DNA of 64,000 bases from Fulvivirga imtechensis AK7 (GTDB lineage: Bacteria > Bacteroidota > Bacteroidia > Cytophagales > Cyclobacteriaceae): the NCBI RefSeq assembly GCF_000331535.1, contig NZ_AMZN01000032.1, positions 19,822 through 83,821 on the forward strand, given 5' to 3'. Within the stretch, counting starts at the first letter, position 1. Every line of letters begins with the position of its first letter. Below the pieces are notes generated by a model. It saw only the letters and a list, made by a program, of their open reading frames with translations. It had not been told where the DNA came from and ran no database searches. This document shows positions 24,662-33,745 of this stretch, piece after piece. A program made the position numbers and the translations under genes.

Positions 24662-27043
24662 TTACTCATACTTCAATGAATCCACCGGATTGGCAAGGGC
24701 GGCTTTAAAAGTATTGAAGCTCACTGTCAGCAAGGCAATAGAAGCAGCAAGCGTCCCAGCCAGAACAAATGGCATTACACCTATTTCCGTCCTGTAGGCA
24801 TAGTGGGAAAGCCAAGAATCCGTACATAGCCAAGCAAGAGGCGAAGCAACAATAAAAGCCAATGATACCAGTTTCAGAAAGTCTGAGGAAAATAACCAAA
24901 CAATACTCAATTCATCCGCACCCAGTACTTTTCTTATGCCGGTCTCCTTTGTCCGCTGCTCTGCCATGAATACAGACAGACCAAACAAACCGAGACAGGA
25001 AATAACAATGGCTACAACGGAGAAAATATTGCTGAGCTTTCCCATAGTCACCACATCGTTATACGATTTACTATATTGGTCAGCAACAAAGGAATAATCA
25101 AAAGCATATTCCTTTTCATATTTGGCATAAACCGTTTGAATATCGCTCAGCACTGATGGATTTCCTGTTCCTATTCGAATAAAAGCACACCATACCTCTT
25201 CAGGGTTAAATACCAGGATCACAGGTTCTATCTGCTTTTCCAGTGACTGGTGGTGAAAATCCTTCACCAGCCCCACAACTTTACCATTATTCCCCCATAC
25301 CTGTAATTCCATCCCGATTGGTTCTCCTGCCATCATGGCATCTGCGGCTGCCTCATTTATGATGAAGTACCTGTCACTATTCCCGGAATAATGATGCGGA
25401 AAATTAGAGCCCTGTAACAATTCCGTGCCGAATGTTTCCATAAATCCACCATCAACCTGCATCACATTAAAATAGATCAATGCATTTTCAGGCTTTCCCT
25501 TCCACATAACATGTCTGTTACCATTAGAAATGTTGAATGGGTGATGCTCTGTAAAACTCACGGCCTCAATTCCTGATATGTTTAACAGTTCATTTTTATA
25601 TGCATCTTTATGCACCTTTATACCTCTGAGAAAATGGTGTACTATATTTTCCTTTTGAATACCAAGATCTTTGTTCTGCAGGTATTCGATCTGCCGATAG
25701 ACTACTACAGCATAGACAATAAAGGTGATCGACAAGGTAAATTGAATAATTACCAGCCATTTTCTGAAGAGCGTGAGGCCTCCACGCTGATGGTTGGCAC
25801 TTTTGAGAATCTTAGCAGGATTAAAAGATGACAAATACAAAGCCGGGTAGCTACCCGCCAGTATGGTTGTGAACACCGTGAGGCTCATAACCACAAGAAG
25901 AAATGAAGTTGAACCAAATGGAATACTCAGATGCTTCTCCGTTAGTACGTTGAATCCCGGCAATAAAATATCAGTCAATGTAACGGCAATGGCCATGGAT
26001 ATTAATACAATTATAAAGGACTCTGCCAGGAATTGAGTAAGCAATTGGCCTTTTCCAGCGCCCACAGTCTTTCTTAGCCCCACCTCTTTGGCCCGTCTTC
26101 CGGCCCTTGCGGTGGACAAGTTCATAAAGTTGATACAGGCTATAAGCAGAATAACAATGGCAATGATGGAAAAGAGTCTGATATATTGAATTCTTCCTGT
26201 AGGAGCCCTGCCTTGAGAAAAGTCTGAATGAAGATATAGTTTTGAAAACGGGTAGACAAACAAGGCGTCATCACTTTCCAAGCCGGTATAATCATTAATA
26301 AAAGTGCCCAACTTCTCGTTCAGGCGCTGCACATCTGCTTCTGGAGCCACCTTCATATATGTAGTAACATTGAAATTGGTATAAGCCCATTGGGAGCGCA
26401 AACTACTCCACCACGGCCTGTATTTTTCTTCGAACCATTGATAGTTCATTACAAAATCAAATTGTAATGACGACTGTCGGGGTATTTTGGCTAGTACGCC
26501 CGATACTTTGCAGTCCATTTTTTCATTATCAGGAGTTACTATGCTTAGAGACTTACCCAACGCACTTTCTCCTGGAAAATACTTTTGAGCCAATTGGTGG
26601 CTGATCAGTATGGTTCCGGGTTCTGAAAACAAGTGCTGGACAGTTCCCTCCTGTAAAGGAAAACTAAAAATGCTGAAGAATGAGGAGTCTGCATAGATGC
26701 CTGACTCTAAAAATTTAGCGTTATCTGATGCAATAACCGTTTCAGCGGGAAAAACACGCGTCAGGTTATTGACTTCCGGTAGCTTTTCTACAATGGGTTG
26801 AGCAAGAGCGGAAGGACTATAGGGCATTATCTGAGCTTCGCCTTCATTTTTTAATTCACCAAAGACCTTATAAATATGTTCCCCTTTTACATGAAACTGG
26901 TCGTATTTCAGCTCATCCCATATCCATAGGGTTACGAGTAAGAAGCATGCCAGACCAAACGCCAGACCTAATATGTTAATAATAGAAAAAAGGCTATTTC
27001 TCAGCAGGTTGCGATAGGCAATTTTGTAAAAATTTTTAAGCAT
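24662..27043 (-). CDS. MacB-like ABC transporter permease (two FtsX domains)
   Basis: A 793-aa inner-membrane protein of the Bacteroidota MacB-like permease type. It starts with the classic MLKNFYKIAYRNLLRNSLFS, one membrane helix, a periplasmic MacB core (about 60-260), FtsX domain 1 with three helices (about 280-420; AGRRAKEVGLRKTVGAGKG), a second periplasmic core, and FtsX domain 2 at the C-terminus (AEQRTKETGIRKVLGADE). These permeases work with a separate ATPase in export of lipoproteins, peptides or antibiotics; no ATPase gene is adjacent. Downstream is the repeat-rich gap. Confidence 0.9.
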   Translation of the reverse strand: MLKNFYKIAYRNLLRNSLFSIINILGLAFGLACFLLVTLWIWDELKYDQFHVKGEHIYKVFGELKNEGEAQIMPYSPSALAQPIVEKLPEVNNLTRVFPAETVIASDNAKFLESGIYADSSFFSIFSFPLQEGTVQHLFSEPGTILISHQLAQKYFPGESALGKSLSIVTPDNEKMDCKVSGVLAKIPRQSSLQFDFVMNYQWFEEKYRPWWSSLRSQWAYTNFNVTTYMKVAPEADVQRLNEKLGTFINDYTGLESDDALFVYPFSKLYLHSDFSQGRAPTGRIQYIRLFSIIAIVILLIACINFMNLSTARAGRRAKEVGLRKTVGAGKGQLLTQFLAESFIIVLISMAIAVTLTDILLPGFNVLTEKHLSIPFGSTSFLLVVMSLTVFTTILAGSYPALYLSSFNPAKILKSANHQRGGLTLFRKWLVIIQFTLSITFIVYAVVVYRQIEYLQNKDLGIQKENIVHHFLRGIKVHKDAYKNELLNISGIEAVSFTEHHPFNISNGNRHVMWKGKPENALIYFNVMQVDGGFMETFGTELLQGSNFPHHYSGNSDRYFIINEAAADAMMAGEPIGMELQVWGNNGKVVGLVKDFHHQSLEKQIEPVILVFNPEEVWCAFIRIGTGNPSVLSDIQTVYAKYEKEYAFDYSFVADQYSKSYNDVVTMGKLSNIFSVVAIVISCLGLFGLSVFMAEQRTKETGIRKVLGADELSIVWLFSSDFLKLVSLAFIVASPLAWLCTDSWLSHYAYRTEIGVMPFVLAGTLAASIALLTVSFNTFKAALANPVDSLKYE

Positions 27044-27179
27044 TATGGCTCTTTATTTTGAATTCCAACAGACTCATTTTTATCTGTTATTTCAAGGTTA
27101 TTCATTTACAATACCAAAAAATTAACATTCTGTATATCAATGTGTTACAACAAAACAACATAAAACTGTCGTCTTAATT

Positions 27180-27209
27180 TGAAACATTTCATTGTCCCAA
27201 AATGAGACA
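27180..27209 (-). promoter_or_regulatory. Two adjacent palindromes upstream of the permease gene
   Basis: TGAAACATTTCA (27180-27191) is a perfect 12-bp palindrome with a two-base centre; TGTCCCAAAATGAGACA (27193-27209) has inverted arms TGTC(C/T)C / G(G/A)GACA. They sit about 140-165 bases before the permease start, the usual distance of an activator site. Confidence 0.4.
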
Positions 27210-27254
27210 TCCGTTACTTGATGCGACTTTCTTATTACGACCTCGATTATACCA

Positions 27255-27287
27255 AGAAAAAAACCTCCAGGGCGCACCCAGGAGGTT
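27255..27287 (-). terminator. Intrinsic terminator of the dcw cluster
   Basis: On the minus strand AACCTCCTGGGTGCGCCCTG then GAGGTT folds with stems AACCTCC/GGAGGTT and GGG/CCC, followed by seven U. It lies about 105 bases after the ftsZ stop, the last gene of the cluster. Confidence 0.88.
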
Positions 27288-27393
27288 CAGTTGAAAAAAT
27301 GACATCACAGCACCGGCAGAAAAAATTTACAACCAACAACCACTACAATTGGAAAGTAAAGCCGGTTGATGCTGCAGATGTCAATAGGTACCT

Positions 27394-28932
27394 TTAATCC
27401 ACATTGTCATGCAAGAATCTGTTATTACCCAATATTTGGTTATCATCATTCAGATTGTACTTTGATACATGAGGCTCCGAAGAGTGAGGCACGTTTTGAA
27501 GTCGTACGTCACGTCTCAGATAAGCTGGCACATCCAGTTTTTCTTTGAATTCATCAGCATTCATCTCATGTTTGTTCAGCCCTTTCAGCTTCTGCATTCG
27601 TTCCTGAGCCTTCTGCTGCAGCCTGTCTTTCGTGCTGACCCTGTCCATCATACCTTCGTCATTGATATGCTGATCGTTATAATCATCCATGAATTCAAAT
27701 TCATCCTCAAGCTCTGAAAACAGTCCATCGTCTCCGTCATCATCACTGGCGTTTACCGGACTGGTAAATGAGTATCCTCTTTCTTCCTGCAAGCCATTAT
27801 TGGAGGGTTTCTCTACCTCTTTTTTGGTGATCTCATTATTTCTTTGATTGACAGAGTTGTCGTTGCTGAACATGTCTATCTGTTTGTTGGCTTCAAGATC
27901 GTATACCCTTCTTTCTTCCTGCTTTTGCTTCATTCTATTTTCCGGAAGGTAAGCTTCATCATGATCAAAGCCGGTAGCAATTACCGTTACTCTTATGCTG
28001 TCCCCCAACTCAGGGTCTACCCCGTGACCAAAGATCACCTCAGCATCATCACCAGCCTGTTCCTGGATATATTCAGTGATCTCAGTAAGCTCATCCATCT
28101 GAAGCTCCGCCTGCTCTCCTGAGATGATAGAGAGTAATATTTTTTGAGCGCCCAGGATATCTTTGTTATCCAAAAGCGGTGAGGCAAGCGCTTCTTCAGC
28201 AGCCTTTCTGGCTCTGTTTTCTCCTTTGGTCTGAGCAGAACCCATAACCGCCGCGCCTGCATTATGCATAACGGTTCTCACATCCTGAAAATCCACGTTT
28301 ACATAACCTGCCACAGTAATGATCTCAGCGATGCCTTTGGCTGCTGTGGTCAGTACATTGTCAGCCTGAGCAAAAGCACTACCTATTGACAGGTTTCCGT
28401 ATATCTCACGAAGTTTATCATTGAGAATAACAAGTACGGTGTCACAACTTTCTTTCAAGGCATTGATGCCATTCTCAGCTTGTTTTGCTTTCTTCTTTCC
28501 TTCAAAAGCAAAAGGCGCTGTAACAATACCTACGGTAAGGATATCCATCTCCTTAGCAATTTTGGCTATCACCGGGGCAGCTCCGGTACCGGTGCCTCCA
28601 CCCATACCTGCTGTGATGAATACCATTTTTGTATCATTGCCTAAAAGGTCTCTTATATCTTCTCTGCTTTCCAAAGCAGCATTTTTTCCTACCTCAGGAT
28701 TGGCCCCTGCGCCTAAGCCTTCGGTTAGATTAACTCCTATTTGAATTTTTCCCGGAACTGCACTGGTTTTCAGAGCTTGAGAATCGGTGTTACACACTAC
28801 AAATTCAACATCTTTAATGCCCTGATTAAACATGTGGTTCACTGCGTTGCTTCCACCACCACCAACACCGATCACCTTGATGATCGACTTATGGTGTTTG
28901 GGAAGATCAAACTTGTATGCATTTTCAGACAT
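27394..28932 (-). CDS. ftsZ: Cell division protein FtsZ
   Basis: A 512-aa tubulin-like GTPase that forms the cytokinetic ring. The N-terminal domain has IKVIGVGGGGSNAVNHM, the tubulin signature GGGTGTGAAP near residue 110, and T7-loop NVDFQDVRTVM near 205. After about residue 325 comes a long polar linker, as in Bacteroidota, and a conserved C-terminal tail ending NNRFLHDNVD that binds FtsA. It is the last gene of the dcw cluster, 41 bases after ftsA and followed by a terminator. Confidence 0.98.
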   Translation of the reverse strand: MSENAYKFDLPKHHKSIIKVIGVGGGGSNAVNHMFNQGIKDVEFVVCNTDSQALKTSAVPGKIQIGVNLTEGLGAGANPEVGKNAALESREDIRDLLGNDTKMVFITAGMGGGTGTGAAPVIAKIAKEMDILTVGIVTAPFAFEGKKKAKQAENGINALKESCDTVLVILNDKLREIYGNLSIGSAFAQADNVLTTAAKGIAEIITVAGYVNVDFQDVRTVMHNAGAAVMGSAQTKGENRARKAAEEALASPLLDNKDILGAQKILLSIISGEQAELQMDELTEITEYIQEQAGDDAEVIFGHGVDPELGDSIRVTVIATGFDHDEAYLPENRMKQKQEERRVYDLEANKQIDMFSNDNSVNQRNNEITKKEVEKPSNNGLQEERGYSFTSPVNASDDDGDDGLFSELEDEFEFMDDYNDQHINDEGMMDRVSTKDRLQQKAQERMQKLKGLNKHEMNADEFKEKLDVPAYLRRDVRLQNVPHSSEPHVSKYNLNDDNQILGNNRFLHDNVD

Positions 28933-28973
28933 AACTATTAATATTTAGTGGTTGCGAATTTTTGAAATTGGGT

Positions 28974-30272
28974 TTAATAATCGTTCTTACCATCGAGGTC
29001 ATCTATCAATAAACCCTTTGTTTTGTTAAGGATCTTGCTAAAGAAATCCCCACCGGATTCCTTTTTCTTCTGCTGAGGGCGACTCACTACTTTCTCTTTG
29101 TATCTGTTTTCACGCTCATCAACAGCCCTAAAGCCTGACAACACCAAACCAACAGAGGTGGCGAACATCGGACTCTTCACAGCATCCATTTTACTTCTGC
29201 CCAGGTGCTCGTTAGGGTATCCTATCCGGGCGTCCATGCCTGTCATATACTCCACCAACTGCTTCAGGCAGCTCAACTGGCCACCGCCACCTGTGATCAC
29301 AATACCTCCTGCAAGTCTGTTTTCATAGCCTGAGGTAATAATTTCAGCATGTGCCAGCTCAATGATCTCCTCCATTCTGGCCTCGATGATGTGAGCCAGG
29401 TTTTTCACCGATATCTCCTTAGGCGCACGATTTCTGATACCAGGTATCGACACGATCTCATTAGGACTTGCTTCCTCAGCAATAGCCTTTCCAAATTTTG
29501 TTTTCAAAAGTTCCGCCTGGTGTTGCATCACCATACACCCCTGCTTGATATCCGAGGTGATAATGTTGCCGCCAAAAGGTATCACTGCTGTATGTCTGAT
29601 AATATTATCATGAAAAATGGCGATGTCTGTAGTTCCACCACCGATGTCGATCAGGCATATACCAGCTTCTTTTTCCTCATCGCTAAGCACAGCAAGGCTG
29701 GAAGCCAGCGGTTCAAGGATAAGATTTTCTATTTCAAGTCCGGCTCTTCTTACACACTTATTGATATTATTGATAGCATTGGTTTGTGCGGTAATCACGT
29801 GGAAATCAGCCTCCAGTTTTACACCGGACATGCCCACAGGGTCCTTAATACCATCTTCATAGTCAACAGTATAATCCTGCGGCATCACGTGAATGATCTC
29901 ACTTCCGGGAGGGATCACAATCCTGTACATATCATTGGTCAGGCGATTTACATCTTCGATAGTGATCTCATCATCGTTTGATGACCTGGTGATGCTACCG
30001 TGATGTATTGAACTCTTTATGTGCTGACCGGCTATACCTACATTAACTACTCTGATATCGATGCCTGATTGGTCTTCGGCTTCCCTTACCGCCTTTTCTA
30101 TGGCATTTACTGTCTTGTCAATGTTAGTTACAATACCCCGGATAACACCATCAGACTCGGCCTTTCCCATACCGAGGACCTCAAGCTTCCCAAACTCATT
30201 CTTGCGTCCCACAATAGCGCAGATCTTTGTGGTACCAATGTCAAGTCCGACTACTATTTTGTCATTTTCCAT
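28974..30272 (-). CDS. ftsA: Cell division protein FtsA
   Basis: A 432-aa actin-like protein that tethers FtsZ to the membrane and recruits later divisome proteins. Visible are the phosphate-1 loop VVGLDIGTTKICAIVGRK, the 1C subdomain, phosphate-2 loop GICLIDIGGGTTDIAIFHDN near residue 205, and adenosine loop GGIVITGGGGQLSCLKQL near 335. The C-terminal part FFSKILNKTKGLLIDDL is the likely amphipathic membrane anchor. It follows ftsQ after a 117-base gap containing a word repeat. Confidence 0.97.
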   Translation of the reverse strand: MENDKIVVGLDIGTTKICAIVGRKNEFGKLEVLGMGKAESDGVIRGIVTNIDKTVNAIEKAVREAEDQSGIDIRVVNVGIAGQHIKSSIHHGSITRSSNDDEITIEDVNRLTNDMYRIVIPPGSEIIHVMPQDYTVDYEDGIKDPVGMSGVKLEADFHVITAQTNAINNINKCVRRAGLEIENLILEPLASSLAVLSDEEKEAGICLIDIGGGTTDIAIFHDNIIRHTAVIPFGGNIITSDIKQGCMVMQHQAELLKTKFGKAIAEEASPNEIVSIPGIRNRAPKEISVKNLAHIIEARMEEIIELAHAEIITSGYENRLAGGIVITGGGGQLSCLKQLVEYMTGMDARIGYPNEHLGRSKMDAVKSPMFATSVGLVLSGFRAVDERENRYKEKVVSRPQQKKKESGGDFFSKILNKTKGLLIDDLDGKNDY

Positions 30273-30315
30273 GGTTGTAAATTAATTTATATTGTTAGTG
30301 GTTGTTTTCTTTATC

Positions 30316-30389
30316 TGTTCTCAGTTCACTGTTCCCAGTTCTCAGTTCTTTAATTTCAACATCAACTGTGAACTCAGAACTGTGAACTG
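30316..30389. repeat. AGTTC/GAACTG word array between ftsQ and ftsA
   Basis: Read on the minus strand, it begins directly after the ftsQ stop (TAG CAGTTCACAGTTCTGAGTTC) and continues with GAACTGAGAACTGGGAACAG. The first half is made of CAGTTCAC/AGTTCTG words and the second half of their inverted form, so an imperfect long hairpin can form. The same opening (TAGCAGTTCACAGTTC) follows the ftsW stop at 33745. Confidence 0.65.
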
Positions 30390-31154
30390 CTACTCCGCTA
30401 TAATTTGTCCTTCATACATGAGATTTACCCTGTCGTAGGTATTCCAACCCTTCTGGGGTAATATTCTCTTATAAAATATTTCCAGCTTCCTGAATTTCTC
30501 CTCCAACTCTTCAGGCTGTCCAAACTCTATGTATTGCTTGGTTACCTGTGGATAGAGAGTCATATTCAGCTTCTTGTCAATGTCTATTTGAGCGATCTGA
30601 GCCTTCCAAAATTTATTACCATTGATAAACCGGATCATACTCAGTATTTTCCTGCCCTCCTCAGTTTGATTCAGATCGTTTTTCACCAGCTCCTTCATAT
30701 AGCTTCCGGTGATCAGCACTACTCTTGAAGAAAACTTTTCCGATACCGGCAACACCGCACCATCAGTGGCGATGTACGCATCAGGGGCTGCATTTTGTAT
30801 CACTCTTGCAAAAGGCCTTCTCAGGTCAACATTGACAAGTACATTCCCTTTTAAGTCTTTATATATTTCGGCCTCCCTGATAAACTTTTCACTCTTAACC
30901 CTTTCTTCTATTTCCTTTAAATTCAACTCATTAAAACTTACACCTTTTACCGCGTGAGCTCCGCTTCCTGTCATCAAAGACAACACGTCCTGCTCATCGA
31001 TAAAGTAATTGTCATACTGATTGCTAATCCTGATGACAATATCCATACACCTGTCGCCCCCCTGTTTATTTTCAGTAAATCCGATAACAGATACCAACAC
31101 CAGGGCAGCGATCACTACTTTAGCTCCTTTTTTTAGTCTTAGCTTCTTAAGCAT
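30390..31154 (-). CDS. ftsQ: Cell division protein FtsQ
   Basis: A 254-aa bitopic inner-membrane protein: a short cytosolic tail, one helix (VVIAALVLVSVIGF, about residues 13-26), then a POTRA domain and the FtsQ beta domain in the periplasm. The strand pattern RDAEIYKDLKGNVLVNVDLR (here REAEIYKDLKGNVLVNVDLR) is typical of FtsQ/DivIB. It bridges early and late divisome proteins. It overlaps the murC stop by eight bases, and its stop codon opens into the word repeat before ftsA. Confidence 0.92.
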   Translation of the reverse strand: MLKKLRLKKGAKVVIAALVLVSVIGFTENKQGGDRCMDIVIRISNQYDNYFIDEQDVLSLMTGSGAHAVKGVSFNELNLKEIEERVKSEKFIREAEIYKDLKGNVLVNVDLRRPFARVIQNAAPDAYIATDGAVLPVSEKFSSRVVLITGSYMKELVKNDLNQTEEGRKILSMIRFINGNKFWKAQIAQIDIDKKLNMTLYPQVTKQYIEFGQPEELEEKFRKLEIFYKRILPQKGWNTYDRVNLMYEGQIIAE

Positions 31155-32544
31155 GATACCTGTCTTTTAAATATTCAAAAACCGGATACACCAGCCGGTC
31201 TATATCACCGGCGCCAATTGTAGCCACCACCTCCAGGTCTTTCTTCTTCAACACTTCTACCAATTGTGTTTTGCTACACATCATTTTGCTATCTGCCGAT
31301 ATATCTTTAAAAATGATGTCGGCAGACACTCCTTCAATAGGCTCCTCCCTGGCAGGGTAAATATCGAGCAGTATCACTTCATCTGCCAGACTCAGACTTT
31401 TCGCAAAACCTTCCGCAAAGTCACGAGTTCTCGAATACAGATGTGGTTGAAAGATTGCTGTGATCTTTCTGTCAGGATACATTGCCCGAAGCGACCCCAA
31501 AAACGCCTCTATCTCCACCGGATGATGCGCATAATCATCCACGAACACTATTTTATCGGAGCGCAAAAGGTATTCAAACCGTCTTTTTACTCCCTTGTAT
31601 GTTTCAATGCCATGCTTTACCTCCTCAGGATGAAGGCCCAACTCCAGCGCTATGGCTATAGCCACAGTAGCATTTTCCACATTATGAAAACCAGGGACAC
31701 CGAGCTTAATTCGTTCAATCTTAAACCTCTCGTCAGAATAGTTAAACTCAAAAAACCCATTACTCATGGTAATTTCACTGGCAAAAAACTGCCCCTGATT
31801 TATTCCGTAGGTGCAAACAGTTCTCGAATAAGAACTATCCACCAGATCTTTTGCTATTTTTTCATTTACAAAGAGTTTTCCGTCTGCTTTTACCTTTGCT
31901 ATAAACTCCTTAAAGGATGTTTCCAGGCTCGCCTTGTCACCATAGATATCCAGGTGATCAGCGTCTGAGGCTGTTACCACTGCAATATCCGGGTTAAGCG
32001 CCAGGAATGACCTGTCAAACTCGTCCGCTTCCACTACCGCTACTGTATTTTCATCTATTTTCTCATTTCTGATGAAGTTAGAATCATAATTGGTAGCAAT
32101 ACCTCCCAAAAACGCTGTAATATCCATGCCTGCATTTTTCAAAATATGTGCTACCATAGATGATGTAGTCGTTTTCCCATGGGTACCACCTACAGCCACA
32201 GTTTTAAATGCATTGGAGATCATACCCAACACCTGAGAACGCTTGTGAATTGAAAATCCACTTTCTTTCAAATAGTTGTACTCATTATGTGATTTAGGTA
32301 TGGCCGGTGTAAACACCACCAGCGATCGCTCTCTGTTATCTCTGATCCTTGCCGGAATAGCGTCCACCTCATCTTCATAGTGGATGTCCATACCTTCCTC
32401 CACCAATTGCCTGGTAAGATCAGTGTCAGTACGATCATACCCTGCCACATAGTAGTTGTTAGCTTTAAACCATCTGGCCAGCGCACTCATACCGATGCCA
32501 CCTATTCCTATAAAATACACGCTATCGTAGTTCTCTAATCTCAA
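31147..32544 (-). CDS. murC: UDP-N-acetylmuramate--L-alanine ligase
   Basis: A 465-aa cytosolic Mur ligase that adds L-Ala to UDP-MurNAc. It has the N-terminal Rossmann start VYFIGIGGIGMSALARWFK, the ATP loop GTHGKTTTSSM near residue 118, the Mur ligase EADEFDRSFL block, and DDYAHHPVEIEA near 325. The length is standard. The gene overlaps murG by four bases upstream and ftsQ downstream, in the usual dcw order murG-murC-ftsQ of Bacteroidota. Confidence 0.97.
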   Translation of the reverse strand: MRLENYDSVYFIGIGGIGMSALARWFKANNYYVAGYDRTDTDLTRQLVEEGMDIHYEDEVDAIPARIRDNRERSLVVFTPAIPKSHNEYNYLKESGFSIHKRSQVLGMISNAFKTVAVGGTHGKTTTSSMVAHILKNAGMDITAFLGGIATNYDSNFIRNEKIDENTVAVVEADEFDRSFLALNPDIAVVTASDADHLDIYGDKASLETSFKEFIAKVKADGKLFVNEKIAKDLVDSSYSRTVCTYGINQGQFFASEITMSNGFFEFNYSDERFKIERIKLGVPGFHNVENATVAIAIALELGLHPEEVKHGIETYKGVKRRFEYLLRSDKIVFVDDYAHHPVEIEAFLGSLRAMYPDRKITAIFQPHLYSRTRDFAEGFAKSLSLADEVILLDIYPAREEPIEGVSADIIFKDISADSKMMCSKTQLVEVLKKKDLEVVATIGAGDIDRLVYPVFEYLKDRYHA

Positions 32545-33650
32545 TTCAGTATTCCTATCAATTGATCAACAATGTCATCTGCAGCATTTGGCCGTGCTAA
32601 ACTTTTTATATTTTTTGATAGCTCCATTTGCTTGTCCTCGTCCTTAAGTAAGCTCAATGCCTCATCTACCAGTTTCTTTTCTGCTACCTGATCCTTTATC
32701 AGTACCGCAGCATGCTTCTCAAGTAATGCACGGGCATTTTTTGTCTGATGATCTTCCGCAACATTAGGTGATGGTACAAATACCACCGGCTTTCCAACCA
32801 GACAAAGTTCGGAAATAGACAGAGCTCCTGCTCGTGAGATCACCACATCAGCCGCAGCATAAGCCAAATCCATCTCTTTGATAAACTCCAGTATCCTGAT
32901 ATTAGCAAGATCTTTACTTTTAGCCCGCCCTACCATTTCATCGTAATAGAACCTACCTGTTTGCCAAATCAATTGGACACCAGCAGCAATTATCTTTTCC
33001 AGGTCACCACTTATGCTGTTGTTAATGGTTCGCGCCCCCAAACTGCCCCCCAGCACCAGAATAGTCTTTTTGTCTCCTGAAATACCAAAGTGCTTAAAAG
33101 CTTTCTCACGCTTCTCGGCTATATCCAGAATGTCCTTTCGTACCGGATTTCCTGTGAGCACTATTTTTTCCTTAGGGAAATACCGCTCCATTTGATCATA
33201 TGCCACACAAACTTTATTTACCTTTTTCCCCAATCGTCTGTTGGTGAGTCCTGCATAGCTGTTTTGTTCTTGTATCAAAGAGGGTATTCGCCTTTTAGTA
33301 GCGGCCAACATAATCGGACCACTGGCATACCCACCAACACCCACCACTGCATGTGGCTTAAACCTTTTAATAATATTATTCGCAGCGATATAGCTGAACA
33401 ATACTTTGAACGGGAAGTAGAGATTATCTATAGTAACCCGCCTCTGAAATCCACTGATCCACAGCCCTATGATCTTGTAACCAGCCTCCGGCACCTTCTT
33501 CATCTCCATTTTTCCCTGTGCACCTACAAACAAGATCTGGGCATCTGCATAACGCTCTTTGATCTTATTAGCTATTGCCAAAGCAGGATAGATATGTCCT
33601 CCGGTGCCCCCACCGCTGATAATGAATCGATATGGTTTTTCAGTTTTCAA
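32541..33650 (-). CDS. murG: Lipid II synthase MurG
   Basis: A 369-aa peripheral GT28 glycosyltransferase on the inner face of the membrane that adds GlcNAc to lipid I, giving lipid II. The first glycine loop FIISGGGTGGHIYPALAIAN, the GVGGYASGP block near residue 105, and SRAGALSISELCLVGKPVVF near 270 are the MurG signatures. The start is TTG at 33650, because no ATG precedes the conserved loop. The word repeat of the gap continues across this start: GAAAACTGAAAA occurs inside the first codons (encoding KTEK). Confidence 0.96.
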   Translation of the reverse strand: MKTEKPYRFIISGGGTGGHIYPALAIANKIKERYADAQILFVGAQGKMEMKKVPEAGYKIIGLWISGFQRRVTIDNLYFPFKVLFSYIAANNIIKRFKPHAVVGVGGYASGPIMLAATKRRIPSLIQEQNSYAGLTNRRLGKKVNKVCVAYDQMERYFPKEKIVLTGNPVRKDILDIAEKREKAFKHFGISGDKKTILVLGGSLGARTINNSISGDLEKIIAAGVQLIWQTGRFYYDEMVGRAKSKDLANIRILEFIKEMDLAYAAADVVISRAGALSISELCLVGKPVVFVPSPNVAEDHQTKNARALLEKHAAVLIKDQVAEKKLVDEALSLLKDEDKQMELSKNIKSLARPNAADDIVDQLIGILN

Positions 33651-33745
33651 AAAATTTTTCAGTTTTCAGTTTTCAGTTCTCAGTTCTCAGTTTTCAGTTC
33701 TTGTCTTGAGCCAACTGTGAACTCAGAACCGTGAACTGTGAACTG
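33640..33745. repeat. AGTTC/GAACTG word array between ftsW and murG
   Basis: Minus strand: starts right after the ftsW stop (TAG CAGTTCACAGTTCACGGTTC), then the inverted words GAACTGAAAACTGAGAACTG repeat five times up to and across the murG TTG start. It is the same opening as the array after ftsQ. Confidence 0.7.

Larger units (their letters stand above)
27044..27393. other. Intergenic region between the MacB-like permease gene and ftsZ
   Basis: 350 bases with no gene. It holds the ftsZ terminator, two adjacent palindromes (27180-27209) upstream of the permease gene, and A/T-rich spacer. On the minus strand a GG-N10-GA arrangement (TTGGTATTGTAAATGA) lies between the palindromes and the permease start, a weak match to a sigma-54 promoter. 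Confidence 0.5.

Noticed and set aside
29349..29981. 210-aa ORF antisense to ftsA
   Set aside because: It is a shadow of the conserved ftsA coding sequence; no start context or domain.
33090..33734. 214-aa ORF antisense to murG
   Set aside because: It is a shadow of murG, and its end is made from the word repeat.
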